Below are positions 1 to 6,348 of a stretch of DNA of 6,836 bases, piece after piece. Each line of letters opens with the position of its first letter. Position 1 is the first letter of the stretch. The stretch comes from Prevotella sp. UBA4268. Lineage in GTDB: Bacteria; Bacteroidota; Bacteroidia; Bacteroidales; Bacteroidaceae. The notes below the pieces were generated by a model. The model did not search any database and was not told where the DNA came from. It worked only from the letters and a program-made list of their open reading frames with translations. Location: positions 1 through 6,836 of the forward strand of contig DGWC01000077.1 in the NCBI GenBank assembly GCA_002395135.1, in the 5' to 3' direction. A program made the position numbers and the translations under genes.

Positions 1-1091
1 AATGTGGTATTGTAGGACTGCCCAACGTGGGCAAGTCCACGCTATTCAACTGCCTGAGCAGCGCCAAGGCTCAGGCAGCCAATTTTCCCTTCTGTACAAT
101 TGAGCCCAACGTGGGCGTGATTACCGTTCCCGATGAGCGGCTTACCAAACTGGCAGAACTGGTGCATCCTGGCCGGATTGTGCCGGCAACCTGCGAAATC
201 GTAGACATTGCCGGACTGGTGAAAGGTGCTTCCAAAGGCGAAGGACTGGGCAATAAGTTCCTCGGAAACATCCGAGAGACGGATGCTATCATCCATGTTC
301 TGCGCTGTTTCGAGGACGACAACATCACCCATGTTGACGGAACCATCAACCCGATACGCGACAAAGAGATTATCGACACGGAACTCCAGTTGAAAGACTT
401 GGAAACCATTGAGAGCCGACTGGCCAAGACCGAGAAGGCAGCAGCGGCCGGAAACAAAGACGCCAAGGTGGAAGCCACCGTGCTGAAAGCCTATAAGGAG
501 GTGCTGGAACAAGGCAAGAACGCCCGCATTGTGGAGTTTGAAAGCAAGGACGAGCAGGATGCCGCCCGCAATCTGTTCCTGCTCACGGCCAAGCCGGTGC
601 TCTATGTGTGCAACGTTGCTGAGCAGGATGCCAAGTCGGGCAACGAATTCACCCGTCAAATTGAGCAGTTGGCCAAGGAAGAAGGTGCCGAATCGATGGT
701 TATCGCCGCCAAGACCGAGGAGGATATCGCCGAACTGGAGAGTTATGAAGACAAGCAGATGTTCCTCGAAGAGTTAGGACTGGAGGAGAGCGGCGTGAAC
801 CGCCTCATCAAGAAAGCCTATTCACTGCTCAATCTGGAAACCTTCATCACCGCCGGAGAGATGGAAGTAAAGGCCTGGACCTACCGCAAAGGCTGGAAGG
901 CTCCGCAGTGTGCCGGTGTCATCCACACCGACTTTGAGAAGGGATTCATCCGCGCCGAGGTAATCAAATACGACGACTATATCCAATATGGCTCAGAATC
1001 TGCCGTGCGCGAAGCCGGAAAGATGGGCATCGAGGGCAAAGACTATGTGGTTCAGGACGGTGATATCATGCACTTCCGCTTTAACGTATAA
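1..1091 (+). CDS. ychF: YchF/OLA1-family ribosome-associated ATPase, 5' partial
   Basis: Obg-related P-loop NTPase of the YchF/OLA1 family, which hydrolyses ATP rather than GTP and associates with ribosomes; in bacteria it is linked to translation and stress responses. The reading frame enters at base 3 (Cys-Gly-Ile-Val) and the family normally begins about four residues earlier, so only the first few codons are missing; 362 residues are visible, against a usual length near 365. Visible motifs: P-loop GLPNVGKS at bases 15-38, switch II DIAGLVKG from base 204, and NVAE at 612-623, the family's NxxE motif that replaces NKxD and favours ATP. A coiled-coil-like charged stretch lies around bases 370-500, and a C-terminal TGS domain from about base 830 ends in the typical MHFRFNV. 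The GTG at base 27 lies inside the P-loop and cannot be the true start. No frameshift or missing key residue is seen. The last base of the stop codon is also the first base of a palindromic repeat. Confidence 0.96.
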   Translation, partial: CGIVGLPNVGKSTLFNCLSSAKAQAANFPFCTIEPNVGVITVPDERLTKLAELVHPGRIVPATCEIVDIAGLVKGASKGEGLGNKFLGNIRETDAIIHVLRCFEDDNITHVDGTINPIRDKEIIDTELQLKDLETIESRLAKTEKAAAAGNKDAKVEATVLKAYKEVLEQGKNARIVEFESKDEQDAARNLFLLTAKPVLYVCNVAEQDAKSGNEFTRQIEQLAKEEGAESMVIAAKTEEDIAELESYEDKQMFLEELGLEESGVNRLIKKAYSLLNLETFITAGEMEVKAWTYRKGWKAPQCAGVIHTDFEKGFIRAEVIKYDDYIQYGSESAVREAGKMGIEGKDYVVQDGDIMHFRFNV

Positions 1092-1124
1092 AGACCCACC
1101 CCAACCCTCCCTATAGGGAGGGAG
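1091..1124 (+). repeat. GC-rich palindromic repeat, copy 1 (REP-like)
   Basis: A 34-base unit beginning AAGACCC and containing the perfect 18-bp palindrome CCCTCCCTATAGGGAGGG at 1105-1122. It matches the reverse complement of 1195-1228 at 27 of 34 positions. Placed directly after the ychF stop, the hairpin could also protect or end the ychF transcript, but no T-run follows immediately (TTATTACTTTTTC comes a few bases later). Confidence 0.85.
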
Positions 1125-1157
1125 TTATTACTTTTTCTGCTTAGTATTATTCATCAT

Positions 1158-1175
1158 ATAATATGAACATATTAT
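1158..1175. promoter_or_regulatory. AT-rich inverted repeat over the lgt start codon
   Basis: Perfect 8-bp arms ATAATATG and CATATTAT separated by AA. The left arm ends with the lgt ATG, so in RNA the start codon would lie in the stem, next to the 2-base gap. The stem is all A-U except one pair, so it is weak on its own. It sits midway between the two GC-rich palindromes. Confidence 0.4.
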
Positions 1176-2101
1176 TATCCGCTTTCACAAATTGCTCCTC
1201 CCCTATAGGGGAGGCTGGGAGGGGTCTTCTTTTCATTGTCTGGAACCCTTCGCTGACGTTCGGACCTTTCCGCTGGTATTCACTCTGTTGGCTCATCGGA
1301 CTGGCGCTCGCCTACTTCATCGTGCGCCATCTGTTCTATGAGCAGGGCATTGCCGAGCGCACCATTAAGAAGAACGGCAAGAAGGAAGTGGAGAATGTCT
1401 TCGATCCGCTGTTCATCTATTGCTTCCTCGGCATACTCATCGGAGCACGCTTAGGGCACTGCCTGTTCTATCAGCCCGACTATTTCCTTTCATCAGGCAA
1501 GCACATCGTGGAGATGCTACTGCCCATTCATTTCATGGCCGACGGCGGATGGAAATTCACCGGCTATGAAGGACTGGCCAGCCACGGAGGCACATTAGGA
1601 CTGATTATTGCACTGATACTCTATGTGCGCTGGTCGAAGATCAACATCTGGACAGTGCTCGACAATATCGCCATTGCCACGGGAACCACCGCCTGTTTCA
1701 TCCGCCTGGGCAACCTGATGAACTCTGAAATCATCGGCAAACCCACGGACGTGCCTTGGGCTTTCATCTTTGAGAGAGTGGACATGGTGCCGCGCCATCC
1801 CGGCCAACTCTATGAAGCCATTGCCTATGCCATCCTGTTTTTCATCATGTGGAGACTGTATAAGAAGAGCCGCCAGACAGCAGAGAGCGGCAAAGAGAAT
1901 GCCAGCAGCATCCCGCAAGTAGGCTCCGGATTCTTCTTCGGACTCTGTCTGACATACATCTTCACCTTCCGCTTCTTCATCGAATACACGAAAGACGTGC
2001 AAGAGGCCTTTGAAGAAGGCATGCTTTTCAACATGGGACAGTTGCTCAGCATACCTTTCATCATCATCGGCATCTGGTGTATGGTAAAGGCAAAGCGTTA
2101 A
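1163..2101 (+). CDS. lgt: Prolipoprotein diacylglyceryl transferase
   Basis: Inner-membrane enzyme that transfers diacylglycerol from phosphatidylglycerol to the lipobox cysteine of prolipoproteins, the first step of lipoprotein maturation. The 312-residue product has about seven hydrophobic segments (roughly 41-56, 82-104, 143-157, 164-180, 218-233, 255-272, 291-308). Recognisable motifs: GLASHGG at 137-143, with H141 matching the essential His of E. coli Lgt; the signature [12 protein letters not shown] at 181-192; RHPGQLYE at 211-218; and R270/E274 in RFFIE. The ATG at 1163 is the only ATG before conserved sequence begins at WNP (residue 27), and an in-frame stop lies at 1142-1144. Two oddities: residues 12-22 are encoded by a palindromic repeat, and the segment between WNP and RWYS is several residues shorter than I expect for the family. 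ychF ends 71 bases upstream, so co-transcription is plausible; I see no promoter of its own. Confidence 0.95.
   Translation: MNILLSAFTNCSSPIGEAGRGLLFIVWNPSLTFGPFRWYSLCWLIGLALAYFIVRHLFYEQGIAERTIKKNGKKEVENVFDPLFIYCFLGILIGARLGHCLFYQPDYFLSSGKHIVEMLLPIHFMADGGWKFTGYEGLASHGGTLGLIIALILYVRWSKINIWTVLDNIAIATGTTACFIRLGNLMNSEIIGKPTDVPWAFIFERVDMVPRHPGQLYEAIAYAILFFIMWRLYKKSRQTAESGKENASSIPQVGSGFFFGLCLTYIFTFRFFIEYTKDVQEAFEEGMLFNMGQLLSIPFIIIGIWCMVKAKR
1195..1228 (-). repeat. GC-rich palindromic repeat, copy 2, inverted, inside lgt
   Basis: Inverted partner of the unit at 1091-1124, ending in GGGTCTT, the exact complement of the AAGACCC that opens copy 1. Its core is the perfect 18-bp palindrome CCTCCCCTATAGGGGAGG at 1197-1214. 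Two of the differences from copy 1 fall on each arm of the stem and are paired, so both copies keep a perfect stem. The copy is read in frame as Lgt residues 12-22 ([11 protein letters not shown]). Confidence 0.85.
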
Positions 2102-2128
2102 CGAAACACAAAATCAGTGCTTTCTCGC

Positions 2129-2147
2129 GCAAGGTTTTCCGCCTTGC
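2129..2147 (+). terminator. Possible weak hairpin after lgt
   Basis: GCAAGG and CCTTGC form a 6-bp stem around a 7-base loop, 28 bases after the lgt stop. The bases that follow (CCTGTTTACTG) are only mildly T-rich, so this may be an attenuating or non-functional hairpin rather than a true terminator. Confidence 0.3.
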
Positions 2148-2171
2148 CCTGTTTACTGATAGCAGTAAAAC

Positions 2172-2840
2172 ATGAAAGGTATGAAAAAACTATACTTGCG
2201 TTTCATCCTTATGATTGTTGCAGCAGCGGTCATGGGCTGTAGTAATGATGACGAGTCTGAAACAACAGACACTTATGACCCCACGTATAAAGTGAGTTAT
2301 TATCGCCAGGATCCCAATCTGAATCAACGGCAAGGATACTGGTATGATAACAAATTCATCGAACTGACACCTCAGAAGGAGCCTCCCTATACATTAATAG
2401 TGAAGTGGGACAACGATGAAGGCGAGAAGGCATTCAATTATATTGTTGACAAGAAAGACGGTGTGGTCATTCAAAAATATGACAATTACGCAAAGAACTC
2501 GGCCGTCATCCTCTGCAACAAATATATTTCATGCCCTTATCTGTACGTCTCTTCGTCATATAAATCGTCTACCGGTTTTCTTTATGAGAATGAGTTTATG
2601 CAGATTGATAATCGCATCCTGCTCAAGATGAAGGAAGGCAAGAGCGTTGATGCCATCGCTAAAAAATATGCCGATGTGCTGACACTTGACACAAACAGAG
2701 AAAATGTCAGGGGAACAGAAGCCTTCGACTGTGCACTGAAAACTTCCTGCGAGGTGCTTCAGTTAGCCGAGGAAATCAACCTACGCGACGATGTGGAATG
2801 GGCGGAACCGAACATGTATGCCCCTATTCACTTGTATTGA
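2172..2840 (+). CDS. Lipoprotein resembling a stand-alone subtilase (S8) pro-region
   Basis: Predicted surface or periplasmic lipoprotein of 222 residues. The N-terminus has a charged start, a hydrophobic stretch (7-22) and a lipobox VMGC with Cys23, followed by an acidic SNDDESE linker typical of Bacteroidota lipoproteins. The C-terminal part (about 148-216) reads like the pro-domain of S8 peptidases: a strand with ILLKMKEG, a helix SVDAIAKKYADV, a second helix EVLQLAEEINLRDD, then VEWAEPN at 208-214. The upstream GYWYDNKFIELT segment also resembles pro-regions of Bacteroidota cell-surface subtilases. The protein stops three strand-lengths too early to contain any Asp/His/Ser catalytic domain, and mutS begins on the other strand at once. 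It could be an inhibitor, a chaperone-like pro-peptide acting in trans, or a remnant. Met4 (2181) is an equally possible start. GC is near 43% in hand-counted stretches, below its neighbours, which may indicate separate ancestry. Family assignment is by eye. Confidence 0.75.
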   Translation: MKGMKKLYLRFILMIVAAAVMGCSNDDESETTDTYDPTYKVSYYRQDPNLNQRQGYWYDNKFIELTPQKEPPYTLIVKWDNDEGEKAFNYIVDKKDGVVIQKYDNYAKNSAVILCNKYISCPYLYVSSSYKSSTGFLYENEFMQIDNRILLKMKEGKSVDAIAKKYADVLTLDTNRENVRGTEAFDCALKTSCEVLQLAEEINLRDDVEWAEPNMYAPIHLY

Positions 2841-2862
2841 AAGACCCAACCATCAGGCTTTC
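2839..2862. terminator. Possible shared hairpin between convergent genes
   Basis: GAAAG...CTTTC pair, continued by CC/GG with one bulged A, around a 9-base loop. The structure overlaps the stop codons of both the lipoprotein gene and mutS, in a 12-base gap where termination of both transcripts would be expected. No T-run follows on either strand, so function as a terminator is uncertain. Confidence 0.25.
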
Positions 2863-5483
2863 CCCGACACAATTTTCTTGATTTCGTTCAGTTTGTTCAG
2901 CGCTTCCACGGGAGTCAGGTTGTTGATATCGAGGTTCAGAATCTCGTCGCGCACCTGACAGAGCACCGGATCGTCTAACTGGAAGAACGACAGTTGCATG
3001 CCGTCGCGACTCTGATTGAGCGCTTCTGCCGACGGTTTGCCAACCTGCCCCACCCCACTGTTGTCTTGTTCCAACTGTTTCAAGATAGTATTGGCCCTTT
3101 TCACGATGCTCTTCGGCATGCCCGCAATCTGCGCCACATGGATACCGAATGAATGTTCAGAGCCGCCCCTCACCAGTTTTCGGATGAAGATCACTTTGTT
3201 GTCCACCTCTTTCACGCTCACATTATAGTTCTTGATGCGCGCGAAATTCTTCTCCATCTCGTTCAGTTCATGGTAGTGAGTGGCAAAAAGCGTGCGCGCC
3301 TGAGCCTTGGGATGCTCGTGAAGATACTCCACAATGGCCCACGCAATAGAGATACCGTCGTAGGTAGACGTTCCCCTGCCCAACTCATCAAACAGCACCA
3401 GCGACTTCGGAGTGACATTGTTCAGGATGTTTGCCGCCTCCGTCATTTCCACCATAAACGTGGATTCGCCCAGCGAAATATTGTCGGAAGCGCCCACGCG
3501 GGTGAATATTTTGTCCACCAAGCCTATTCTGGCGCGTTCTGCCGGCACGAAACTGCCTATCTGCGCCATCAGTACAATCAATGCCGTTTGGCGCAGCAGC
3601 GCCGATTTTCCGGCCATATTCGGACCGGTGATTATCATGATTTGCTGCTTGTCGGCATCCAGTTCTATATCGTTAGGCACATATTGCTCTCCTATCGGCA
3701 ACTGCGTTTCAATCACCGGGTGCCTGCCCTGCCCTATGTCAATCGTGTTACTGCCGTCGATGGTTGGTCTCACATAGCCGTTCTGCTCGGCAGCCTTGGC
3801 AAAACTGAGCAGACAATCCAGGTGGGCAATGAGGTTCGCATTCACCTGAATGGCGGGGATAAACTCCTGCATGTCGGCCACCAGTTCGTTGAAAAGGCGT
3901 GTCTCCAGCGACAGAATCCTGTCTTCTGCCCCCAGGATTTTCTCCTCATACTCCTTCAGTTCCTGCGTGATATAGCGCTCGGCCTGCGCCAGTGTCTGCT
4001 TGCGCACCCACTCTTGCGGCACCTTGTCCTTATACGTGTTCCTCACTTCCAGATAATAGCCGAACACGTTGTTATAGCCAATCTTCAGCGAAGCGATGCC
4101 CGTCAGTTCGGTTTCGCGCTCCTGAATCTTCAGCAGATAGTCTTTTCCGCTGTAAGCAATCTGCCGCAGTTCGTCCAGTTCCGCGTTGTAGCCTTCACGG
4201 ATGAAGCCCCCCTTGTTCACCAACTGCGGAGCCTCGTCGTTCATTTCCACCGCAATGCGGTCCACCAGTTCCTTGCAGGCGTTCATTTGCTCCCCTATCC
4301 GGCGCAGCACAGCGTTCTCTGTCAGCAGACAGGCCTCTTTCACGGGTTGCAAAGCGCGTAGCGCCACCTTCAGCGCCACCACCTCTCGCGGCGACACCCT
4401 GCCCGCAGCCACCTTTGAAATGATGCGCTCCAGGTCGCCCATCTGCTGCAATTGCCCGTCCACAATCTCGCGGAACGCGGGCTCGCGGAAGAAATATTCC
4501 ACCACGTCAAGACGGTCGTTGATGGGCTTTTCGTCTTTCAGCGGGAACACAATCCACCGCTTCAGCATGCGTGCCCCCATGGGCGACACCGTCTTGTCTA
4601 TCACATCGAGCAGCGACTTGCCGTCTTCCTGCATCGGATAAATCAACTCCAGCGAGCGCACGGTGAACTTGTCCAACCTTACATACTTGTCTTCCTCAAT
4701 GCGCGAAAGCGTGGTGATATGTCCTATCTGCGTATGCTGCGTGAACTCCAGGTATTGCAGAATGGCTCCGCTGGCAATCACTCCGTTGCGCAGATGCTCC
4801 ACGCCGAAGCCTTTCAGACTCTTCACGTCGAAGTGTTTCAGCAGTTTTTGTCGCGCCGCCTGCTCGGTAAACACCCAGTCGTCCATCTCATAGGTGAAAT
4901 AGCGGCTGCCGAAATAGCGGTCGAAATCCTGCCTATGGTCGCGGTTAAAGAGTATTTCCTTGGGCTGAAAGTTGCCCAGCAGTTTCTCCACATAGTCGAA
5001 AGTACCCTCGCCGGTGAGGAATTCGCCCGTTGAAATGTCAAGGAACGCCACGCCGCAAGCCCCTTTTCCGAAGTGCACCGATGCCAGAAAATTGTTCTCC
5101 TTATAGTTCAGCACGTTGTCGCTCATGGCCACGCCCGGCGTCACCAGTTCTGTGATGCCGCGTTTCACCAGTTTCTTCGTCAGTTTCGGGTCTTCCAGTT
5201 GGTCGCAGATGGCCACTCTCCTACCCGCCCTGATCAGTTTGGGCAGATAGGTATCCAGCGCATGATGCGGAAAACCAGCCATCTCGTCTTTCCCTTTCGC
5301 GCCTGCACCATTGTTGCGGTGCGTGAGGGTAATACCGAGAATGCGGCTTGCGTCCACGGCATCGTCGCAGTAAGTTTCATAGAAATCACCACATCTGAAC
5401 AGCAGCAGTGCGTCGGGATATTTCTCCTTGAACGAGAAAAACTGCTTCATCATGGGTGTCAATTCCTTCTCTTTCGTAGCCAT
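2853..5483 (-). CDS. mutS: DNA mismatch repair protein MutS
   Basis: Cytoplasmic ATPase that binds mispaired bases and small loops as a dimer and recruits MutL to start repair. The 876-residue product is full length for a MutS1 protein. The N-terminal mismatch-binding domain carries GDFYE at 32-36, with F34 and E36 as the Phe-x-Glu that contacts the mismatch. Connector, lever and clamp regions follow (roughly 130-570). The ATPase domain holds Walker [10 protein letters not shown] at 619-627, the ST-rich signature around 668-676, Walker [14 protein letters not shown] at 695-707 (D699, E700) and THYHEL at 735-740. QLSFF at 830-834 resembles a sliding-clamp binding motif, and the C-terminal tail is helical, as in dimerisation tails. 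The ATG at 5481-5483 is close behind a strong promoter and gives the expected N-terminus ([14 protein letters not shown] from residue 11). No defect is seen. It converges on the lipoprotein gene and diverges from leuS across about 1.1 kb. Confidence 0.98.
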   Translation of the reverse strand: MATKEKELTPMMKQFFSFKEKYPDALLLFRCGDFYETYCDDAVDASRILGITLTHRNNGAGAKGKDEMAGFPHHALDTYLPKLIRAGRRVAICDQLEDPKLTKKLVKRGITELVTPGVAMSDNVLNYKENNFLASVHFGKGACGVAFLDISTGEFLTGEGTFDYVEKLLGNFQPKEILFNRDHRQDFDRYFGSRYFTYEMDDWVFTEQAARQKLLKHFDVKSLKGFGVEHLRNGVIASGAILQYLEFTQHTQIGHITTLSRIEEDKYVRLDKFTVRSLELIYPMQEDGKSLLDVIDKTVSPMGARMLKRWIVFPLKDEKPINDRLDVVEYFFREPAFREIVDGQLQQMGDLERIISKVAAGRVSPREVVALKVALRALQPVKEACLLTENAVLRRIGEQMNACKELVDRIAVEMNDEAPQLVNKGGFIREGYNAELDELRQIAYSGKDYLLKIQERETELTGIASLKIGYNNVFGYYLEVRNTYKDKVPQEWVRKQTLAQAERYITQELKEYEEKILGAEDRILSLETRLFNELVADMQEFIPAIQVNANLIAHLDCLLSFAKAAEQNGYVRPTIDGSNTIDIGQGRHPVIETQLPIGEQYVPNDIELDADKQQIMIITGPNMAGKSALLRQTALIVLMAQIGSFVPAERARIGLVDKIFTRVGASDNISLGESTFMVEMTEAANILNNVTPKSLVLFDELGRGTSTYDGISIAWAIVEYLHEHPKAQARTLFATHYHELNEMEKNFARIKNYNVSVKEVDNKVIFIRKLVRGGSEHSFGIHVAQIAGMPKSIVKRANTILKQLEQDNSGVGQVGKPSAEALNQSRDGMQLSFFQLDDPVLCQVRDEILNLDINNLTPVEALNKLNEIKKIVSGKA

Positions 5484-5506
5484 CAGCGTTTTAAGTTATC
5501 AAACTG

Positions 5507-5537
5507 CAAAGTTAAGTTTTTTAGCCGAAAGGGCAAA
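5507..5537 (-). promoter_or_regulatory. Bacteroidota-type promoter of mutS
   Basis: On the minus strand, TTTG (5534-5537) is followed after exactly 19 bases by TAACTTTG (5507-5514), which fits the TTTG / TAnnTTTG consensus of the Bacteroidota primary sigma factor. Transcription would begin near 5500, giving a leader of fewer than 20 bases before the mutS ATG. No Shine-Dalgarno site is visible in that leader. Confidence 0.8.
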
Positions 5538-5554
5538 ATTTATTTGGAAGTTTT

Positions 5555-5824
5555 ATGGAAATTGCCGAGCATTTGCCTCGTTCCACCAGCCTTTCTGATT
5601 GCGAGATACGAAGAAAACATCCGCCCGATGGTATGTATTGCACGTGGAAACCAGCATTTTCCCCGCCTGAACCACACCTAATGGAGGGTGGAAAGCATTC
5701 GTATGCAAAAGTAAATTGTCATGAAAAATCCGATTTTTGGGCTCAAATACGGGCGATATTATTCACAGACGATCTATCGGGCACGAAATACGCGAGTTTT
5801 GAAGCATGTTCCGTAATTTATTGA
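5555..5824 (+). CDS. Doubtful 89-residue hypothetical reading frame
   Basis: An ATG at 5555, preceded by GGAAG with a 4-base gap, opens 89 codons. The product (starting MEIAEHLPRS, with four cysteines, a basic middle and no signal peptide or membrane segment) matches nothing I recognise. The frame begins only 18 bases beyond the mutS -33 element, has no visible promoter and ends in very AT-rich sequence, so it may be an accidental open stretch in repeat-like intergenic DNA. Its GC content in the first half is closer to coding DNA than the rest of the spacer, which is the only point in favour. Confidence 0.2.
   Translation: MEIAEHLPRSTSLSDCEIRRKHPPDGMYCTWKPAFSPPEPHLMEGGKHSYAKVNCHEKSDFWAQIRAILFTDDLSGTKYASFEACSVIY
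5724..5738. repeat. Short perfect dyad AAAAATC-C-GATTTTT
   Basis: Seven-base arms around a single central C. It could be an operator-like dyad, or chance in AT-rich DNA; it lies inside the doubtful reading frame at 5555-5824. Confidence 0.3.
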
Positions 5825-5891
5825 TTAATAAATAATTACAATAAACACCGATTATTCTTATGCGTAGAAACCAGATACTTGCTGACAAAAG

Positions 5892-6001
5892 CATAGGTTT
5901 TGGGTTGCAAGAACATAGGTTTTGAGGTGCAAAACCATAGTTATTGGGCAGTGAAACCTATGCTTTTGAAACATGAAACCATAGGTTTTGCGCGGCGAAA
6001 C
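5892..6001 (+). repeat. Five tandem 22-bp imperfect direct repeats
   Basis: Five units with no gap, starting at 5892, 5914, 5936, 5958 and 5980, each exactly 22 bases. Three units (1, 2, 5) begin with CATAGGTTTTG, unit 3 with CATAGTTATTG and unit 4 with CTATGCTTTTG. Six variable bases follow, and the units close with GAAAC or a close variant (AAAAC, AAGAA). Units 1 and 2 agree at 18 of 22 positions. At unit junctions the bases form short dyads, best seen at the last one, AAACC-ATA-GGTTT. A degenerate 20-base unit may precede the array (5872-5891). The 22-bp period places the dyads about two helical turns apart. Confidence 0.85.
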
Positions 6002-6005
6002 GCGC
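5990..6005. repeat. GC-rich hairpin closing the 22-bp array
   Basis: GCGCG and CGCGC form a perfect 5-bp G-C stem with loop GCGAAA. It overlaps the variable part and the end of the last 22-bp unit and stands out in AT-rich surroundings. No T-run follows, so it is not a typical terminator. Confidence 0.45.
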
Positions 6006-6117
6006 CCAGCGGTAACGAATCCTTACATTATTGCGTTTCCAAAGCCCCATTTTTCAAAAACCAATTCCTATTTTGAAGAATTCCGGCAACACGATTTTGT
6101 CGCATTTTTTTCGAAAC

Positions 6118-6139
6118 TTCAGCGTGTTGTTACGCTGAA
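6118..6139. repeat. Perfect 8-bp hairpin TTCAGCGT/ACGCTGAA
   Basis: Perfect 8-bp arms around a 6-base loop GTTGTT. A run of T precedes it on the plus strand (6105-6111) but none follows, so it does not look like a terminator for either strand. It could be an operator, a structured RNA element or part of the neighbouring repeat-rich element. Confidence 0.55.
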
Positions 6140-6199
6140 CTCACGTTAAATTGCCAAGTAAATAGCATTAGTTTGCTCAGTTAATTATTCAAGTTTCTG

Positions 6200-6318
6200 A
6201 AGTAGTTAAGTAGGAAGTAGTTAAGTAGTTAAAGCCAAATGTCTGGAGACAAAATATCAGCAAACCAAGTAATGGCTTCACTACTTCACTACTTAACACC
6301 GACTACTGACTACTTAAC
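6200..6318. repeat. Inner inverted arms built of AGTAGTTA-type octamers
   Basis: The left arm holds AGTAGTTA at 6201-6208, AGTAGGA at 6209-6215, then AGTAGTTA at 6216-6223 and 6224-6231, ending AAGCCA. The right arm opens TGGCTT at 6273 and runs through ACTACTTCACTACTTAAC and further ACTACT repeats to 6318. The arms can pair over most of their inner 20 bases. The 35-base loop between them contains the small hairpin GTCT-GG-AGAC (6241-6250). Confidence 0.65.
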
Positions 6319-6348
6319 TATGAACTATGAACCATGAACTATGAACTA
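6314..6348 (+). repeat. Heptamer tandem repeat, five units of TGAACTA
   Basis: Five contiguous 7-base units: TTAACTA, TGAACTA, TGAACCA, TGAACTA, TGAACTA. Three are identical and the other two differ by one base each. Such tracts are prone to copy-number change by replication slippage. The tract is continuous with the right inner arm of the inverted-repeat element, whose TTAACTA word it shares. Confidence 0.85.

Larger units (their letters stand above)
1091..1228. mobile_element. REPIN-like inverted pair of palindromic repeats
   Basis: The two copies sit head to head, with 70 bases of AT-rich DNA between them (1125-1194), and share exact 7-bp outer ends (AAGACCC...GGGTCTT). This is the geometry of REPIN-type or small non-autonomous palindromic elements. 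No transposase is present in the window, and no clear target duplication is visible. That the pair moved as a unit is inference; the paired structure is seen directly. Confidence 0.45.

Noticed and set aside
27..29. GTG at base 27 as the start of ychF
   Set aside because: It is the Val of the P-loop (GLPNVGKS); the frame is open to the window edge and the conserved N-terminus continues upstream.
42..659. Minus-strand reading frame of 205 codons opposite ychF
   Set aside because: It is complementary to the conserved G domain of ychF, and its translation shows no family features.
3153..5681. Long plus-strand reading frames opposite and upstream of mutS (402, 193 and 202 codons)
   Set aside because: They are antisense shadows of a full-length mutS (the last also runs out past its start). 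Their products are rich in His, Gln, Arg and Leu with no recognisable domain.
5892..6001. 22-bp array as a CRISPR
   Set aside because: The units abut with no unique spacers of 25-40 bases, the repeat is imperfect along its length, and no cas gene is in the window.
5759..6001. Replication origin or plasmid iterons
   Set aside because: One perfect DnaA-box-like word (TTATTCACA at 5759-5767) is present, but only one, with no further boxes and no rep or dnaA gene nearby. A single match in AT-rich DNA is expected by chance.
6053..6077. Hairpin TTCAAAA/TTTTGAA as a terminator
   Set aside because: The stem is mostly A-T, the loop is 11 bases and no gene upstream needs termination; it is likely chance in AT-rich sequence.
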